In this document: in pieces, positions 1 to 11,962 of the stretch
Layout of the letters: every line of letters begins with the position of its first letter
Position numbering within the stretch: the first letter of the stretch is position 1
Origin: Lethocerus indicus
Lineage: Eukaryota; Arthropoda; Insecta; Hemiptera; Belostomatidae
Direction: 5' to 3'
DNA length: 64,000 bases
Assembly: GCA_019843655.1 (NCBI GenBank)
Contig: JACDQD010000004.1
Span: 186,001-250,000 of the forward strand
Translations under genes and position numbers: made by a program
The notes under the pieces: generated by a model
What the model was told of the DNA's origin: nothing
Database searches by the model: none
The model's input: only the letters and a program-made list of their open reading frames with translations

Positions 1-60
1 GTACTGAGGACAATAGAAAGAGTCGATGCGTTTATAACTTTTATTCTTGCCGCACTCGCA

Positions 61-1766
61 GATTCCTGTTGTTGATGTCGAGTGGACTGCACAAGACTCT
101 GGAGGAGGTGAAAGGCGCCGATCACGTCAACAAGGAAATCGCTCAAATGGTCGAACACGAGGTATGTATTGTATATTATATGTGTATTATGTACTTCGCA
201 ATACATGGTGTTTGCGCAAAAAACCCAAAATTATCTACTCTCGCTGGTATGGTCTTTAGTAGCGGTGTTAGTAACTTCGCACGTTGGATGTTTTTCTGGC
301 GATATATACACAAACGACAAACGGATTTGTCGTAACATCACTTGTACCATCACTTGGTTGTCCGCTTGATGAGGTCCTCTAGTAGGATTAGCGGGGGGCA
401 AATAGAGTGGCATCGCTTGGAATCTATCTTTTCTTATTCTCTCTTAAATGAAAAGACAAACGGACAACCGGCACGGAGTCCAAGCGACAGTGACGCGGTG
501 CGTGAGGATGGCCGGAAAAAAAAAACACATCCGACGCGCCGAAAGTGACTGACACACCGCTACTGAAGACGGCGAGCGGCCGAAACCCTGGTCTAGCAAA
601 AGACCAAACCAGCGAGAGGAGACGGAAAAGGCACGAAATCTACTACATTGCAAATGTTTTCGGTAGCAACCATTGCATTTATTGCACCCTACTCCGCCTT
701 CGCGAAACTAAAACGTGCACAGCAATACCCGATATGTACCTCTTCCCGTATTTGGTGGACCGAATTTTTATTTTAAATCCAAAAAATTGGGTTAACGAAT
801 AATCAGCAATTATAAATATGCGAATGAAAAAAAAAAATTTATATTGATATCGGTTGTCTTGACAACGTTATAGCATTAAGATTTATCCGCCATCTCGGAG
901 AAAAAAAGCTATAATTATTTGGTAAAATCTCGATAAATTGAAATGCGACCTGAAAGTTATACGGGCCCGTAGTGGGTTAAATTCGATCGAAATATTTACG
1001 AGCGAACAGATCGGGCCGATAAATAACAAAGCGACGGATAATATTTCAGTCGCGTTTTGTTCAGTTTCGCGAGCAGGCGACGCTGACGGGAGTGGCGCAG
1101 GCCGTCGTCGACAAGATAGTGAGGATGCACCACGACAAGTACATGTCTGAGGTTGAGGGGAGGATGCCAGTCGGGAGGGTGACGACGCGACGGGAGGACA
1201 TGACGCTGCTGGTCAGGAATTTCAACCAGCGGCTGCCCAACGCCCAGCCGCACACGCCGCTCCACGTACCGGCGTCGTCACCGGACCGCTCCACCGGTAA
1301 GTACATATTTTATTCAGTTTAACGTACCTGTGTGTGTGTGTTCTGCGAGCGGTCGGAATACCGTAGATTTCGTGCACCGGTCTGGTCTTCCGCTAGACCG
1401 GAGTTTCGGTTGCTCGCCATCCGTTCAGCAGCGTTGTGTCAGTCACTTTGGATGTTTTCCGGGCATCCTCACTGCGCTGTGTCCAGTGCAGAGACGGTAC
1501 CGCTGTTGCTGAAGCGGCCTAATAAAGCGGTCTAGCGAAAGAAATCTATACAGTATCGGTGTTATGGTCGCGCAGGCAGCCTGGAGCCGACGGACACGAC
1601 GACGGCGACGACGTCCGAGAGTACGGGCGGCAGCTTCTCGCCACCCGCCGACAGGCAGCCTGCGACGGACTCCCCGATACAGCCGTACGTCGACTTCACC
1701 GAGTTCTTCGCCAACGTTGAGATAGCCAGGCGCAACGGTACGCTGCCGCCGGAATTGGACCTGTGA
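61..1766 (+). CDS. TAB1: TAB1 (TAK1-binding protein 1), C-terminal exons only; 5' part lies off the left edge
   Basis: TAB1 is a catalytically dead PP2C-fold protein that binds and activates the MAP3K TAK1 in TGF-beta, immune and JNK/p38 signalling. Three coding exons are visible: 61-161, 1065-1296 and 1576-1766 (stop TGA at 1764). All have AG acceptors and GT donors (gtatgt, gtaagt), and the phases join (0, then 1). The acceptor of the middle exon could also be 12 bases downstream, at 1077. The first two exons give the end of the PP2C-like domain: LMSSGLHKTLEE, then VAQAVVDKI and EDMTLLVRNF, which match the animal TAB1 family as I know it. The last exon is a Ser/Thr/Pro-rich linker followed by PYVDFTEFF, which corresponds to the short TAK1-binding helix near the TAB1 C-terminus. 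The visible part is about 174 residues. Intron 2 is mostly a MITE. Confidence 0.9.
480..660 (+). mobile_element. Half copy of the long-TIR MITE family H, in TAB1 intron 1
   Basis: The stretch from about 545 to 655 is the right arm of family H: ctactgaagacggcgagcgg, then ccgaaac, tctagcaaaagaccaaacc, and an end in gagaggagac. The matching left arm is not recognisable here, so this copy cannot fold on itself as fully as the others. Boundaries are approximate. Confidence 0.6.
802..960 (+). repeat. Dispersed repeat R3, copy 1 (TAB1 intron 1)
   Basis: About 160 bp, running from atcagcaattat through cttgacaacgttatagcatt to gcgacctgaaagtt. It recurs as a direct copy at 9692-9860 and as inverted partial copies near 4100-4215 and 5015-5100. 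There is no coding potential. It is probably a small non-autonomous transposon, but I see no clear terminal repeats. Confidence 0.75.
1352..1560 (+). mobile_element. Long-TIR MITE family H, filling most of TAB1 intron 2
   Basis: The left end (gtcggaataccgtagattt) pairs with the inverted right end (aaatctatacagtatcggt). Inside are the family marks: the arm tctggtcttccgctagaccg on the left and a degenerate complementary arm on the right, around a centre with ggatgtttt. The element covers about 209 of the 279 intron bases and stops about 15 bases before the acceptor of the last TAB1 exon. Confidence 0.75.
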
Positions 1767-1995
1767 ACGAGTGGCGCACCGCACTCACAGCCGGCAGCAG
1801 TAAAATTCTCATTATATAATAACGAGTTAATGCCACAAAATACTGATTCGACTGATCTCCGCTCCTTACCCCAAGGGGTACACGGTTTTTGAAGGAGACG
1901 CAAGATTGAAAATCTACCGTTTGTTTGGCTGGATGTTTTATATACACAAGCCCTGTAGGGGAGGGATTATCCCGACAGGGGCCGCGGGGAGATGC

Positions 1996-2001
1996 AATAA
2001 A
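1996..2001 (+). terminator. Possible TAB1 polyadenylation signal
   Basis: An AATAAA lies 230 bases past the TAB1 stop codon. It is the first canonical hexamer there, but the surrounding sequence may be repeat-derived, so its use is inferred. Confidence 0.4.
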
Positions 2002-2085
2002 CTGCACTCGGGTGAATTTTACCGCTTTATTTCACACGACAAAAATACAGTTGGGCTTACTCTACGGCCGGCCAGACCATAGCCT

Positions 2086-2328
2086 CCTCCCGGTGTAGCC
2101 GGGCCCCGTCTTGGGCTCCACTTGTCGTCAGGTTCCTCAGCCCACCGTTGTCATCCTCCCGGTGTAGCCGGGCCCCGTCTTAGGCTCCATTCATCGTCAG
2201 GTTCCTCAGCCCACCGTTGTCATCCTCCCGGTGTAGCCGGGCGCCGTCTTAGGCTCCATTCATCGTCAGGTTCCTCAGCCCACCGTTGTCATCCTCCCGG
2301 TGTAGCCGGGCGCCGTCTTGGGCTCCAG
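2086..2328 (+). repeat. 69-bp GC-rich tandem repeat, about 3.5 copies
   Basis: The word cctcccggtgtagccggg starts at 2086, 2155, 2224 and 2293, which gives an exact 69-bp period. Copies differ by only a few substitutions, such as tcttgggctcc versus tcttaggctcc. Because 69 is a multiple of three, an open frame runs through the array (2122-2334), but nothing else supports coding. The GC content is strikingly higher than in the AT-rich flanks. Confidence 0.9.
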
Positions 2329-3583
2329 CCGTGAGGACCCTCGGCTCCCCCGCCGGTCCCCGCTCCGCACCCACGCGCTCCCCATCCACGTTCTCTAGTC
2401 TCCCCTCTTTAAAGGCCTCTCGACCTCTTTCTTCTGCTGGGATTTCGTCCGTTGCTGGGTGTCGCTTGGGAATAATTATATTGCAGGCGGGATCTCCTCC
2501 TCGACATCTTCCCTTCGCCGAAAAGCGGTGGCGACGGTCGCTACACCGGGATTTCCCTCACGTCCGACGCTATATAACGGGTCCTTCACGGCCGGCAATT
2601 TATTCCTCGAACGTTAATTTCTTAATCGAACGCAAAGATTAAATTTAACCCGGCACTCCGGGTTGCGCCGAGAAAAAAAAATTGTTTTATAGAAAAAAAT
2701 TAAAACCTCGGGTTGTGTCGAAACCGGAACAACGTTTGAAATGAGACGGTCGAAATTCAGGTTCGAATGTCGTAAAATCGACGTTTTACAGGTTCCAGAT
2801 TAATATATATATATATATTTTTCGCTGCGAGGAGCAATAAAGGCCTGTTATATAAGTTTATATACAACGTAATATCCACGGCGATGGATACGATATAGAT
2901 ATATCATATGTGATAAAGGTGTGTGTGTGTGTGTGTGTCTAACTGGATTCTTTCTATGAACACGTATACTATAATAATATAGTTTGATAACGCACCCGTT
3001 TTGTTGTATTGCGACGGGTCGGAATACCGCGTTAGAAGGTTCCGCCGCTCCTCCGTCTTCAGTAGAGGCGCGATAACTCGGTCGGACGCTCGCCACCAAC
3101 TTACGATATGACCATAGGCGAGAGGAGACCTATAAAAATTTGAATCTAAATTACACATATCATATAATATCGGGGGGGGTGGGGGGAACAATAATATTTG
3201 TCTTTCGTGACGTTCTCGGCTAGCTGTAAAATTTCCCTTCGAGCGGAAGGAATCCGATGTTCGGAATCGTTTTACGAATAGAGTTTATTTTTAACGTAAC
3301 GAAAGATAAATTCAGTGAATAGTAGTAGTAGTATGAATCGATTCTTGTATTAATTGGACAGAAATTCATTCGTTATTTCGTCAACCGTTTCTCCTGCGAA
3401 CAACTCTACGGAATTGCATCCGAAAAATAAATTTCGTTTATGTACGATTCGAGAAATTCCCGCCCGAAATATCCGAAACGAAAATGAGACGCGGCAATTC
3501 AAAATTTCTAGCCGCTCCTCAGCGAAAGGGTTAAACTCAATTTTTTTTGTGTTACTGTATATATACATGATAGCGTGACACTG

Positions 3584-3626
<43 letters not shown>

Positions 3627-4099
3627 GAATGACTTTGTTAGCTCACGGCGACCGTTAAACGCTTACGGACGATTCTATAATTTTCCGATTCCAATTCCGC
3701 TCAATATATTTAAATGTTTGTTCTCATTTCTTTATTGTTGAGTTAATAATTAGTTAATTCGGTTTACTGAAATGACTGTGTGTGTGTGTGTGTTGTTTGT
3801 TTTCTAAGAAAAAAATGTTCTCATATACGTAAAAATTAAATTTTGAATGAATTCTCCGTGTGTCGTTTTTATTATTATTATTATTATAAACCGATTTTAT
3901 ATCATACATAAGTTTATTGTACTTAAAAGTTTATATATTATTATTGACAGTGTACATTGTAAAAGTGTCGTTTGTAAATAAATAAATTTTATTGAGGTAA
4001 ATGATTTTACTGTGTTTTATCGACCTTGTATACCGAGATAAACAATGCGTTTTCTTCTTATCCGTCGTACCTATTATTATTATTATTTAACCCTCTATT

Positions 4100-4215
4100 T
4101 CGGTCCATTTCATCAATTTATCGAGATTTAACCGAATTATTATAGTTTTTTTGTGAGATGGGCATAACATTTTTTTTTTTTCATTCCCATATATAGGTTT
4201 ATAATTGCTGATTTC
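4100..4215 (-). repeat. Dispersed repeat R3, inverted, internally deleted copy
   Basis: Read on the minus strand it begins like the 802-960 copy (aatcagcaattataaac, then an A-rich run) and ends in the tcgataaattg-type word. The middle part with cttgacaacgttatagc is missing. Confidence 0.5.
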
Positions 4216-4775
4216 TTGATCGATGAATAAGGAGTTGGGCGCTTAATTAATGCGTCGGTATATAATCCGAAAATTTTCCATTTTTTCATAAAATATTTAT
4301 TTCAACAGACACAAATACAGGCAATTTTCTCTGTTCGTTTATATATTAACTACTAATCCATATAACGATAATAAAGTTATACGCAATTTTTTCTTCTTTT
4401 TTCTCTCGTTTCATGAAAATTATTCTAACAAACTAAAATCATAATTATAATAATAATAATAATAATTGGCGTAATAAAAACACTTTTTAGAGGGTAGTTG
4501 AGAAAGAACTGGAAATTAGAAAAAAACAAATTTCACTTCCTAAAGACACTAAGAACTGTTTTTTTCGTGTTTTTCTTATATTTATTTTTTTTTCAGTTTC
4601 AATTTTTACGCATCGCACGAGGCGCACAAAAGGTCACTTACGGTCGCTTACAATTTATACGTTCGGAATTGAGAAAACGAAATATATTCTTTATCGATAT
4701 ATAAATATTTCGCTGTTGTTGGCGATGGCGCGCCATCATATTACAGGGCAGATAAAACATTCCTCCGTATATAAT

Positions 4776-4785
4776 TTATATATAT

Positions 4786-4852
<67 letters not shown>
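4776..4852. repeat. Compound (TA)n-(TC)n-(TA)n microsatellite
   Basis: A short TA run to 4786 is followed by a TC run to about 4809 and then about 21 TA units. This is simple sequence with no coding value, and its length is likely to vary between individuals and assemblies. Confidence 0.95.
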
Positions 4853-4854
<2 letters not shown>

Positions 4855-5014
4855 GCATTTGTTGTCTGTCTGTTCCCATATAACGCAAGATCTGGACAAC
4901 GAAATAACTTTAAATTTTTATATATACGTACACAAAATTACATTCCGAATGTTCTCAAACAGGTTTTCGTTGGAAATAAACCTCTAAAAAAAAATATATA
5001 TATATATATATCTT

Positions 5015-5100
5015 TTTACCCTGAGATAGGGCATAAATCTTAATCCTATAACGTTGTCAAGACAACCAATATCAATTTTTTTTATTTGCATTTTTTTTAC
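5015..5100 (-). repeat. Dispersed repeat R3, inverted partial copy
   Basis: The stretch tataacgttgtcaagacaac is the reverse complement of the core of the 802-960 copy. Only the central part, with the following T-rich tract, is kept. Confidence 0.6.
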
Positions 5101-6611
5101 AAGCTTCGATTAATTTTTTTTTCAATTTCAATTCTACATATAGCAATTTTGCAACTGTATTTTTCAATGTTTGAATTTTTAATTTTCAATGTTTCAATTT
5201 TTTATTTTTCAATTATTTCATTTTTCCAATTTTTCAACTGTTCAATGTATTCAATTTTTTAATTTTTCAATTGAAAAATCCGGTAAAGAATTGAATTCGA
5301 GTCCGTCAAAATTTTTAAATGAAAACGATTGAAGGAGTTGTGCGTTTTGAGGGAGAAAGTCGAATTTTTCTTTCAATTTTCGCACAATTCGATTCGCCCG
5401 ACATACAAAGTTGAATAGGATTTCGGTTTTAGGTTCAATTCGATTTCGATTAAGTCGATTTTCGACAAAGCGAGAGAAACTTTTCAGAATTTTACTGTGT
5501 ATGAAGCGAACCTGTACACAGTTTGGACAGATCAATTTTATACGGAAATAAGGTACCATTCGGTCTGAACCAGTTTCATATTGTTCGGACGATTTGATTT
5601 TTGAATTTTCGACTTGAGAATGGTAAAAATTCTTCGTATCTATATATATATATATATATATAGTCTAAGGTGTATCCTAACATTCGACAAAACTTCAAGT
5701 ATCAGGAATGGCTTTCGGAAAAAATCAATTCTGGCGAGCAGAAATGATGTAGTCGGGAGAAATTTAATGTCGCCATTCGGGAAGCGGTTTCCGGCGCAAG
5801 AATACGCGTAAAATATCCTTAATGATGATGAACAATGTACAATAATATCCCGTCGAGTTTTTGAATTCCGTCCGTATTCTCGATTTGCAAGCCCACAACA
5901 CAACTCGATTCTAAAGGTTGGCGCTACGATTCGAAATATTGTCGATCCACCGGGTTGTGCAACGGCAATATTGATTGTGAAATGGGTGATCGACATATCG
6001 CTCGAGCGGAGTACTCACAGAGGGGTGCGCTAAGGGTGAGGATGTATTCCGTTCCAAGAGATATACCTATCATTACCTCGGAATAATACCGTACAATTCC
6101 CAGAGAATACAGTTCCCGTCTAAAACTGCGCTTTGCGATGTCACAATCGACAAGTCAGTTTATCCTTCGGATTGCTAAATACAGACTTGCAGACACCGAT
6201 ATATTTTTCTCACGGACAGTCGAATACGGCCGGCTCCGGGAGTGGGCAAAAGAGGAAAATCTTTTCTTCGTCCACACTCCGAATGGAACTACAAAAAAAA
6301 AAGGGTTGTCTTATCGCGTCGCTTTAAAATAAATGGACCCGTTTATTGCATGAAAATAAACAGTTTTTTTTTTTACGCTTTTACAAAAAACCTTATTTTA
6401 AACCCGGGCAAAGCCAGGGTATTTACACCTAATATATATATATATATATAAAACAACTCACTAAAAACAATAATATAAATGTACAAATGTTCGTATTTGT
6501 CTTTTATTCGATTATTTTATTTTTTTTCCCGGCTCAAAATTCCTCGAAATGAAAAAACGCAAACTGATTGTAACGGGCGACAAACCATACACGAATATTT
6601 TCCTTTATCTG

Positions 6612-6661
<50 letters not shown>

Positions 6662-6734
6662 TTGGAAAAGATTAATCTCGCGGTCGGTAAAAAGAGAAAA
6701 ACGAAAATGCGGGACAAAATATTCTGAAAAACAG

Positions 6735-6736
<2 letters not shown>

Positions 6737-6790
<54 letters not shown>
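6737..6790. repeat. (TA)n microsatellite abutting an M-type MITE
   Basis: About 27 TA units run almost directly into the left end of the MITE at 6794. Another (TA)n tract of about 20 units lies at 6618-6658. Confidence 0.95.
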
Positions 6791-6793
<3 letters not shown>

Positions 6794-6794
<1 letters not shown>

Positions 6795-7009
6795 TAGGTG
6801 TACCCGAAAATAATCAACAATTTGATATAAGATATATTTCGAGGAGTTCCTCCTCCTCCTCCTCCTCGAGAGAGAGAGAGAGGAATCGAAAATTTGCCGG
6901 ATAATATTGTTGATATATATATATATATATATATAATAAAGTTTCTTTTTTGGCAGAATATAAAATTAATTCCAAAGTCGAAATATTGATTACTTTCTGG
7001 TACACCTAA
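6794..7009 (+). mobile_element. Mariner-type MITE family M, copy 1
   Basis: The element starts ttaggtgtacccgaaaa and ends with the inverted partner ggtacacctaa. A TA dinucleotide flanks each end, as expected for Tc1/mariner target duplication. It holds caacaatttgat near the left, a gaatcgaaaatttgccgg core, an internal (TA)n tract (about 6915-6935) and aaagtttctttttt on the right. A (TCC)n/(GA)n patch near 6847-6881 interrupts it. No transposase is encoded. Confidence 0.85.
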
Positions 7010-7174
7010 TAAAACTTCCACCCTTTTTTCGCTGTCAAAAAAAAAAACCTTTTTCACTATTTCCTATTTTATTTCTTAATCGATATTAACAAGAGGTATA
7101 AAAAACCGATATTATTGGAGATATTGTCGGTCTCAAGTTTCATCAAATTCATTTCATAAAATATATAATATTTA

Positions 7175-7380
7175 TTAGGTGTACCCGTAAGTAATCGACA
7201 ATTTGATAAGAGGCATTTCGGTCGTGAGGAATTCCTCACAAGAGGGGGGGGAATCGAAAATTTGCCGGAGAGTTGATTGATATAATATTGTTTGAATATA
7301 TAGTAGATTAATAATTAAAGTTTCTTTTTAGCAAAATAAAATGAATCCCAAAGTCAAAATATAGATTACTTTTGGGTACC

Positions 7381-7386
<6 letters not shown>
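7175..7386 (+). mobile_element. Mariner-type MITE family M, copy 2
   Basis: The left end ttaggtgtacccgtaagtaa is clear, as is the core gaatcgaaaatttgccgg. The right end reads gattacttttgggtacctc and runs straight into a (TA)n(GA)n microsatellite, so the last bases of the terminal repeat are altered. It is in the same orientation as copy 1, 380 bp away. Confidence 0.8.

Positions 7387-7461
<75 letters not shown>
7386..7461. repeat. Compound (TA)n(GA)n microsatellite
   Basis: About 19 TA units are followed by about 19 GA units, directly at the right border of an M-type MITE. Confidence 0.95.
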
Positions 7462-7464
<3 letters not shown>

Positions 7465-8299
7465 CTGTAAATTGTAAATCAAATTTTTTTTCTCGCTCAG
7501 ATTTCAAATTTAGCTCGGTTATTTCCTATCGAAAGTTAATTTTAAGGGTAACTACTATAAGAATTCTCTTATTTATTTTCGCCTCTCAGATTTCTCCCCC
7601 ACCCCCGACAAAAGAAAAACAGAAAAACATACATTAAAAAAACGTTAAAAAATATACATTAAAAAAGAGAAAAGAAAACGATGAGCTTTTCCTCTCTATA
7701 CATTACATCGAATGTATACGCAGCAATTTCCTATTTATGTATATATATTTTTTTTATTTCTTTTCTTATACGAAACATCACACATGTTTTTGGAACACTG
7801 GTTCGGAACACAAAACACGGCTAAAAAATGAAAATTACAAAAAAAAAATGTTGGCACAAATATCTCTTTTACTCCCGTTATTCGGTCTTAAGCTGGACCC
7901 TCCGTCCGCTTTTTTTTTTTTTTTAAAAAAATTAGTATGATATACTAAAAAAGTGCATTTCGGATGGAGGGTCTAGATTAGAATCAAATAGACGGGAGGA
8001 ATCCCCCCCCAAACACAACTTTATGTATCGGCGATAATATTTTGTCCGTTACAGGATATTGAAGAGACTAAAAGACTAATACTAATTTTGTCAGTTTTAC
8101 AAAATTATATTAATAGTATTAATTTTATCGAACGATACAAATAAATCGGTCCTAACCCACGGGGTGCGAGATGGCTCTGCGGGACAGAAGCGAGTTACTC
8201 GTCGAGAAATGCGATAATTAATTAATGTAAAAAAACAAAATGTCGAGAATAAAAAAAAAACAAAAAAAGGACAATTGTTTTCGGGGAGTCGGCTACGAT

Positions 8300-10049
8300 T
8301 TACATGAGGTTGCAGTAGGACCATTTGGACGGTTGTTGCGTCGTACTCTCCATCTCGAAGTCGGTGTCCTGCAATTCGTGGAAAGTCTTGTCGTCGTAAT
8401 TGACGAGCATCGACTCGGATATGTGGGACGGGGTTGAGCACGACGGCGTCCTGTACGGGGTGGAGGTGGCGGTGGATGTGGAGGTGGCGGCCAGGTCCAG
8501 GGCGTCGTCATCGTCGTAATCGCGGTAGCGGTGGTTCGGCCAGAGCTTGTTCAGCGCCGGCAGGTACCTCCAGCCGGGGCTGGTGACCGAAGGCGACTGG
8601 TACGGCCTCCTTTTCGCCGACGCCGCCGCCGAAGACGACGCCATACCCAGTCGGGCGTCGTCCTCGGCCTTGCGCTTCCTGAACGGCGTGACGGGTGGCC
8701 TGACCGGCCTGCGCCCCGTCACCCTGCCCAGGTAACTCTCCCTGATACTCGCCGGCAGCCTCCTCTGCCCGCTCAGGCTCCTCGCCTCAGCCACCGTCAC
8801 CACCTTCGTCGCCTTCACCTCCCTCGCAGGCGCCAGCACAGCGGCCGACGCAGAATTGTTCAGGTGTTCCTCTATCCTGATCGACCTCCTCAGCACCTTC
8901 AGCTCCGGAGTCTTCTCCCTCTTTTTTTCCTCTTGCTCGTCCCTCTTCACCTCCTTCTCCACCTCGATCTCAATCTCCTCCTCCTCCTCCTCCTTTTGTT
9001 CTTCCTGCTTTTTGACCGGTGACAGAATTTTTTCCGTATCCTCCTCTTCGGTGATGCTGTCCTCCAGCACCAGGTGCATGCTGTCTTCCTGATGTTCGCC
9101 GCTGTTCGTCTCCTCGGCCTGGTCGCCGCTGCCTGGGCCACCGCCGCCGCCGGAGACCTCATCTTCCTGAGTGACCTGCGCGTCTCCTGCACCTGCTGCT
9201 GCGGCGGTGTTTTCCTCCTCGGAGACCGACCGTTGCTGGCCTTCTCCCGTTTCCACCGCCCCTAGCGCTGTATCCACGGCGTGCTGTTTCTTCATCGCCG
9301 CCGACACCAACGCAGGCTTCGCCGCTACAGGCTCGACACTGTCGCCGCCGCTCTTTGTAGTCGATGAACTGTTCGTTCTTTTCGTTTCCATGACTGTGCT
9401 CCTCTTCAAGCACCTCTTCTGTTTTATCTGCTTCAAACCCTTCTTCAGCTGCTGCTGCTCTCTCCGGAGATTTCTGTCGCGGATTTTCTGAAACAATCGA
9501 TCGTATTATTCTCGGAATAAGTCGAGCTCTTATCATTAACATTCAACCAAGTTTTTAACATAATTAAGATATTACAAAATATTCGACGTGAAGCGTATCA
9601 CTATAAAGAATATTCCACTGATACATACATTTAACACTAGGTCTACGGGAAAATCCAGTGTTGGGGAAATCCAGAACTTGGGGAACGGAAAATCAGCAAT
9701 TATTATAAACCTCTATATAGGCGAATGAAAAAAAAAAATTGATATTCATATTGGTCGTCTTGACAACATTATAGCATTAAGATTTATGCGCCATCTCGCG
9801 GAAAAAAGGTCTACGATTATTTGGTAAAATGTCGATAAATTGAAATGCGACCTGAAAGTTTACACCTGCATTAAAATTACGATTCGAGTTAAAAAAACAT
9901 TGTAACATTGAAATTCTCTACGTGGTACATAAACACCGGCTCAAATTGGCACATATGAAATAACCGTAAACCTAGTATTAAATATATATTCCTTTTGTCG
10001 CAGAGAAATTTGGGAAAAGGGCAACATGAGTCCCTAATAAATATAGGCA

Positions 10050-10090
<41 letters not shown>

Positions 10091-10196
10091 TCAGCAAAGT
10101 TTCTCTACAATATATTAGGACTACACAAAAGTAATCAACATTTTGACTTTGGAATTCATTTTCATTTTGCTGAAAAAGAAACTTTAATTATTAATC

Positions 10197-10258
<62 letters not shown>

Positions 10259-10389
10259 TCACCAATATTACCAACAACTCTCAGCCACTTTTCCGGCAAA
10301 TTTTCGATTCCCCTCTTCTCGAAGAATTCCTCAAGACTGAAATACATCTTATCAAATTGTTGATTACCTTTGGGCGCACCTAATATTTA

Positions 10390-10451
<62 letters not shown>

Positions 10452-10520
10452 TTCATATTCATGTTTTTTTCCCATCAACTCCCTGATATTTATCACACAC
10501 ATGACGTCAATATCTTATCC

Positions 10521-10552
<32 letters not shown>

Positions 10553-11917
10553 AATGTTAAATGTTTGTTGAAAACGTAAGAATTACGTAAAGAGAGTGGG
10601 CCCAGTTGTATAAATTGGATCCGTGGGAGGGCCCCCGTTACATGCAAAGCGGTAGCTCTTTTAGAAAAGTGATTTTCAAGGACGCGCAGCGTTCCCCTCC
10701 GAAAAAAAAAAAAAAAAAGAAAAAAAACCACCAGTCATCTCAATTTATCACTCCGCCAATTTCAATAGAGCGTTCGCTTGGTAATTCCGAATTGGTCGCG
10801 TTTTAGTCGCCGACACAATTTCCTTATACTATTATCTTATCTAATTTTCGACAAACATCGGAGTGGGCGATTTTTTAAAAGGGGAAAATTAAAAAAAACA
10901 ACAAATGTTACCTTGAAACGTTCTAATCTGTGCAGCGGCGTCAACGGATCTCGCACTTCCTCGGTGATCTTAACTTCTTTTCTAAAAAATGAGAGGAAAC
11001 AAAAAGAAAAAAAAAACAGAAACAAAATTAGAAATTGAAAAATTTTACAGATTCGTAAAACTGGTTTTGTATGTCCCGAGAGACGAATCGCAGGGACGAA
11101 TAAGAAAAACCCAGTTATACGTAATTGAACATCTATAAATTTGTATTAAGGCGAGGCTGATATAAAAATGAAAATAATTACCCCGACAGCATTCGTAACG
11201 ATTGGACAATGGCGCCGAATCTAATATTCGAAATAAGTTTTTGTATCCGCAAAATATCGGAGTGTTTGTTCCATTTTGCCCAAGTATTGGAGTTATACAT
11301 ATGGACGCTATCGGACGCGATATAAACGGTGTTATTGGTAAATTATCATAAAGGAAAACGCAATAACGGTAGATTATTAGCTGGACCAAACAAATAGCTG
11401 CCTTTGAACAGCTTTCGTCTGAATTTTTATTATGTTTTTAAATTATCGTATTAATAAATCGAGACAGGTGTCGGCGAACTAATTAAAAACAACTGTACAA
11501 TTGTAACAATTTAAAATTCTATCTAATATACCTACAATACAGACCGGTTACAATTCCAGTACCAGTGTGTATTGGGACCTATTACATAATTACAGTTTAC
11601 AGACCACTGGGGGGCCCACTTTTATATCGAGTTTCACCGAATTCTATTCCGAAAGGGGTCGACACTGTAAAATTTTAAATCCGAACCCGGGTTAATAAAT
11701 CGTAATTCACGCCACCACGTAATTCCCCCGCTTCTACACACCGAGTTTTCACGCCGTATTCCTTGTGAATCGTTGGACAAAACACGATTTGTTTTCGTCC
11801 GTTGCGTTAAAACTGAAAATTATTCGCATCGTCTCAAGCGTGGCGTAGCCTTCGAATTTGAAGACAAATTTTAAATGGTTTAAGGGTTAATATTATAGAT
11901 ATACCCCCGCATTATTT

Positions 11918-11962
<45 letters not shown>

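Larger units (their letters stand above)
1767..8299. other. Spacer between TAB1 and the next gene (converging 3' ends)
   Basis: I see no gene across these 6.5 kb. Open frames are short and cross microsatellites. Contents: a 69-bp tandem repeat (2086-2328); (TA)n or (TC)n tracts near 3587-3622, 4776-4852, 6618-6658, 6737-6790 and 7386-7461; two inverted partial R3 copies (4100-4215, 5015-5100); and two M-family MITEs (6794-7009, 7175-7386). Much of the rest is AT-rich sequence with poly-A and poly-T runs. Confidence 0.7.

Noticed and set aside
2122..2334. Repeat-containing open frame with GSSAHRCHPPGVAG units
   Set aside because: It comes from the 69-bp tandem repeat, with no splice context, no conserved start and no similarity I recognise.
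8531..9022. 163-codon Arg- and Leu-rich open frame on the plus strand
   Set aside because: It is the antisense shadow of the low-complexity final exon of the 8300-13648 gene, which has matching splice phases and a better composition.
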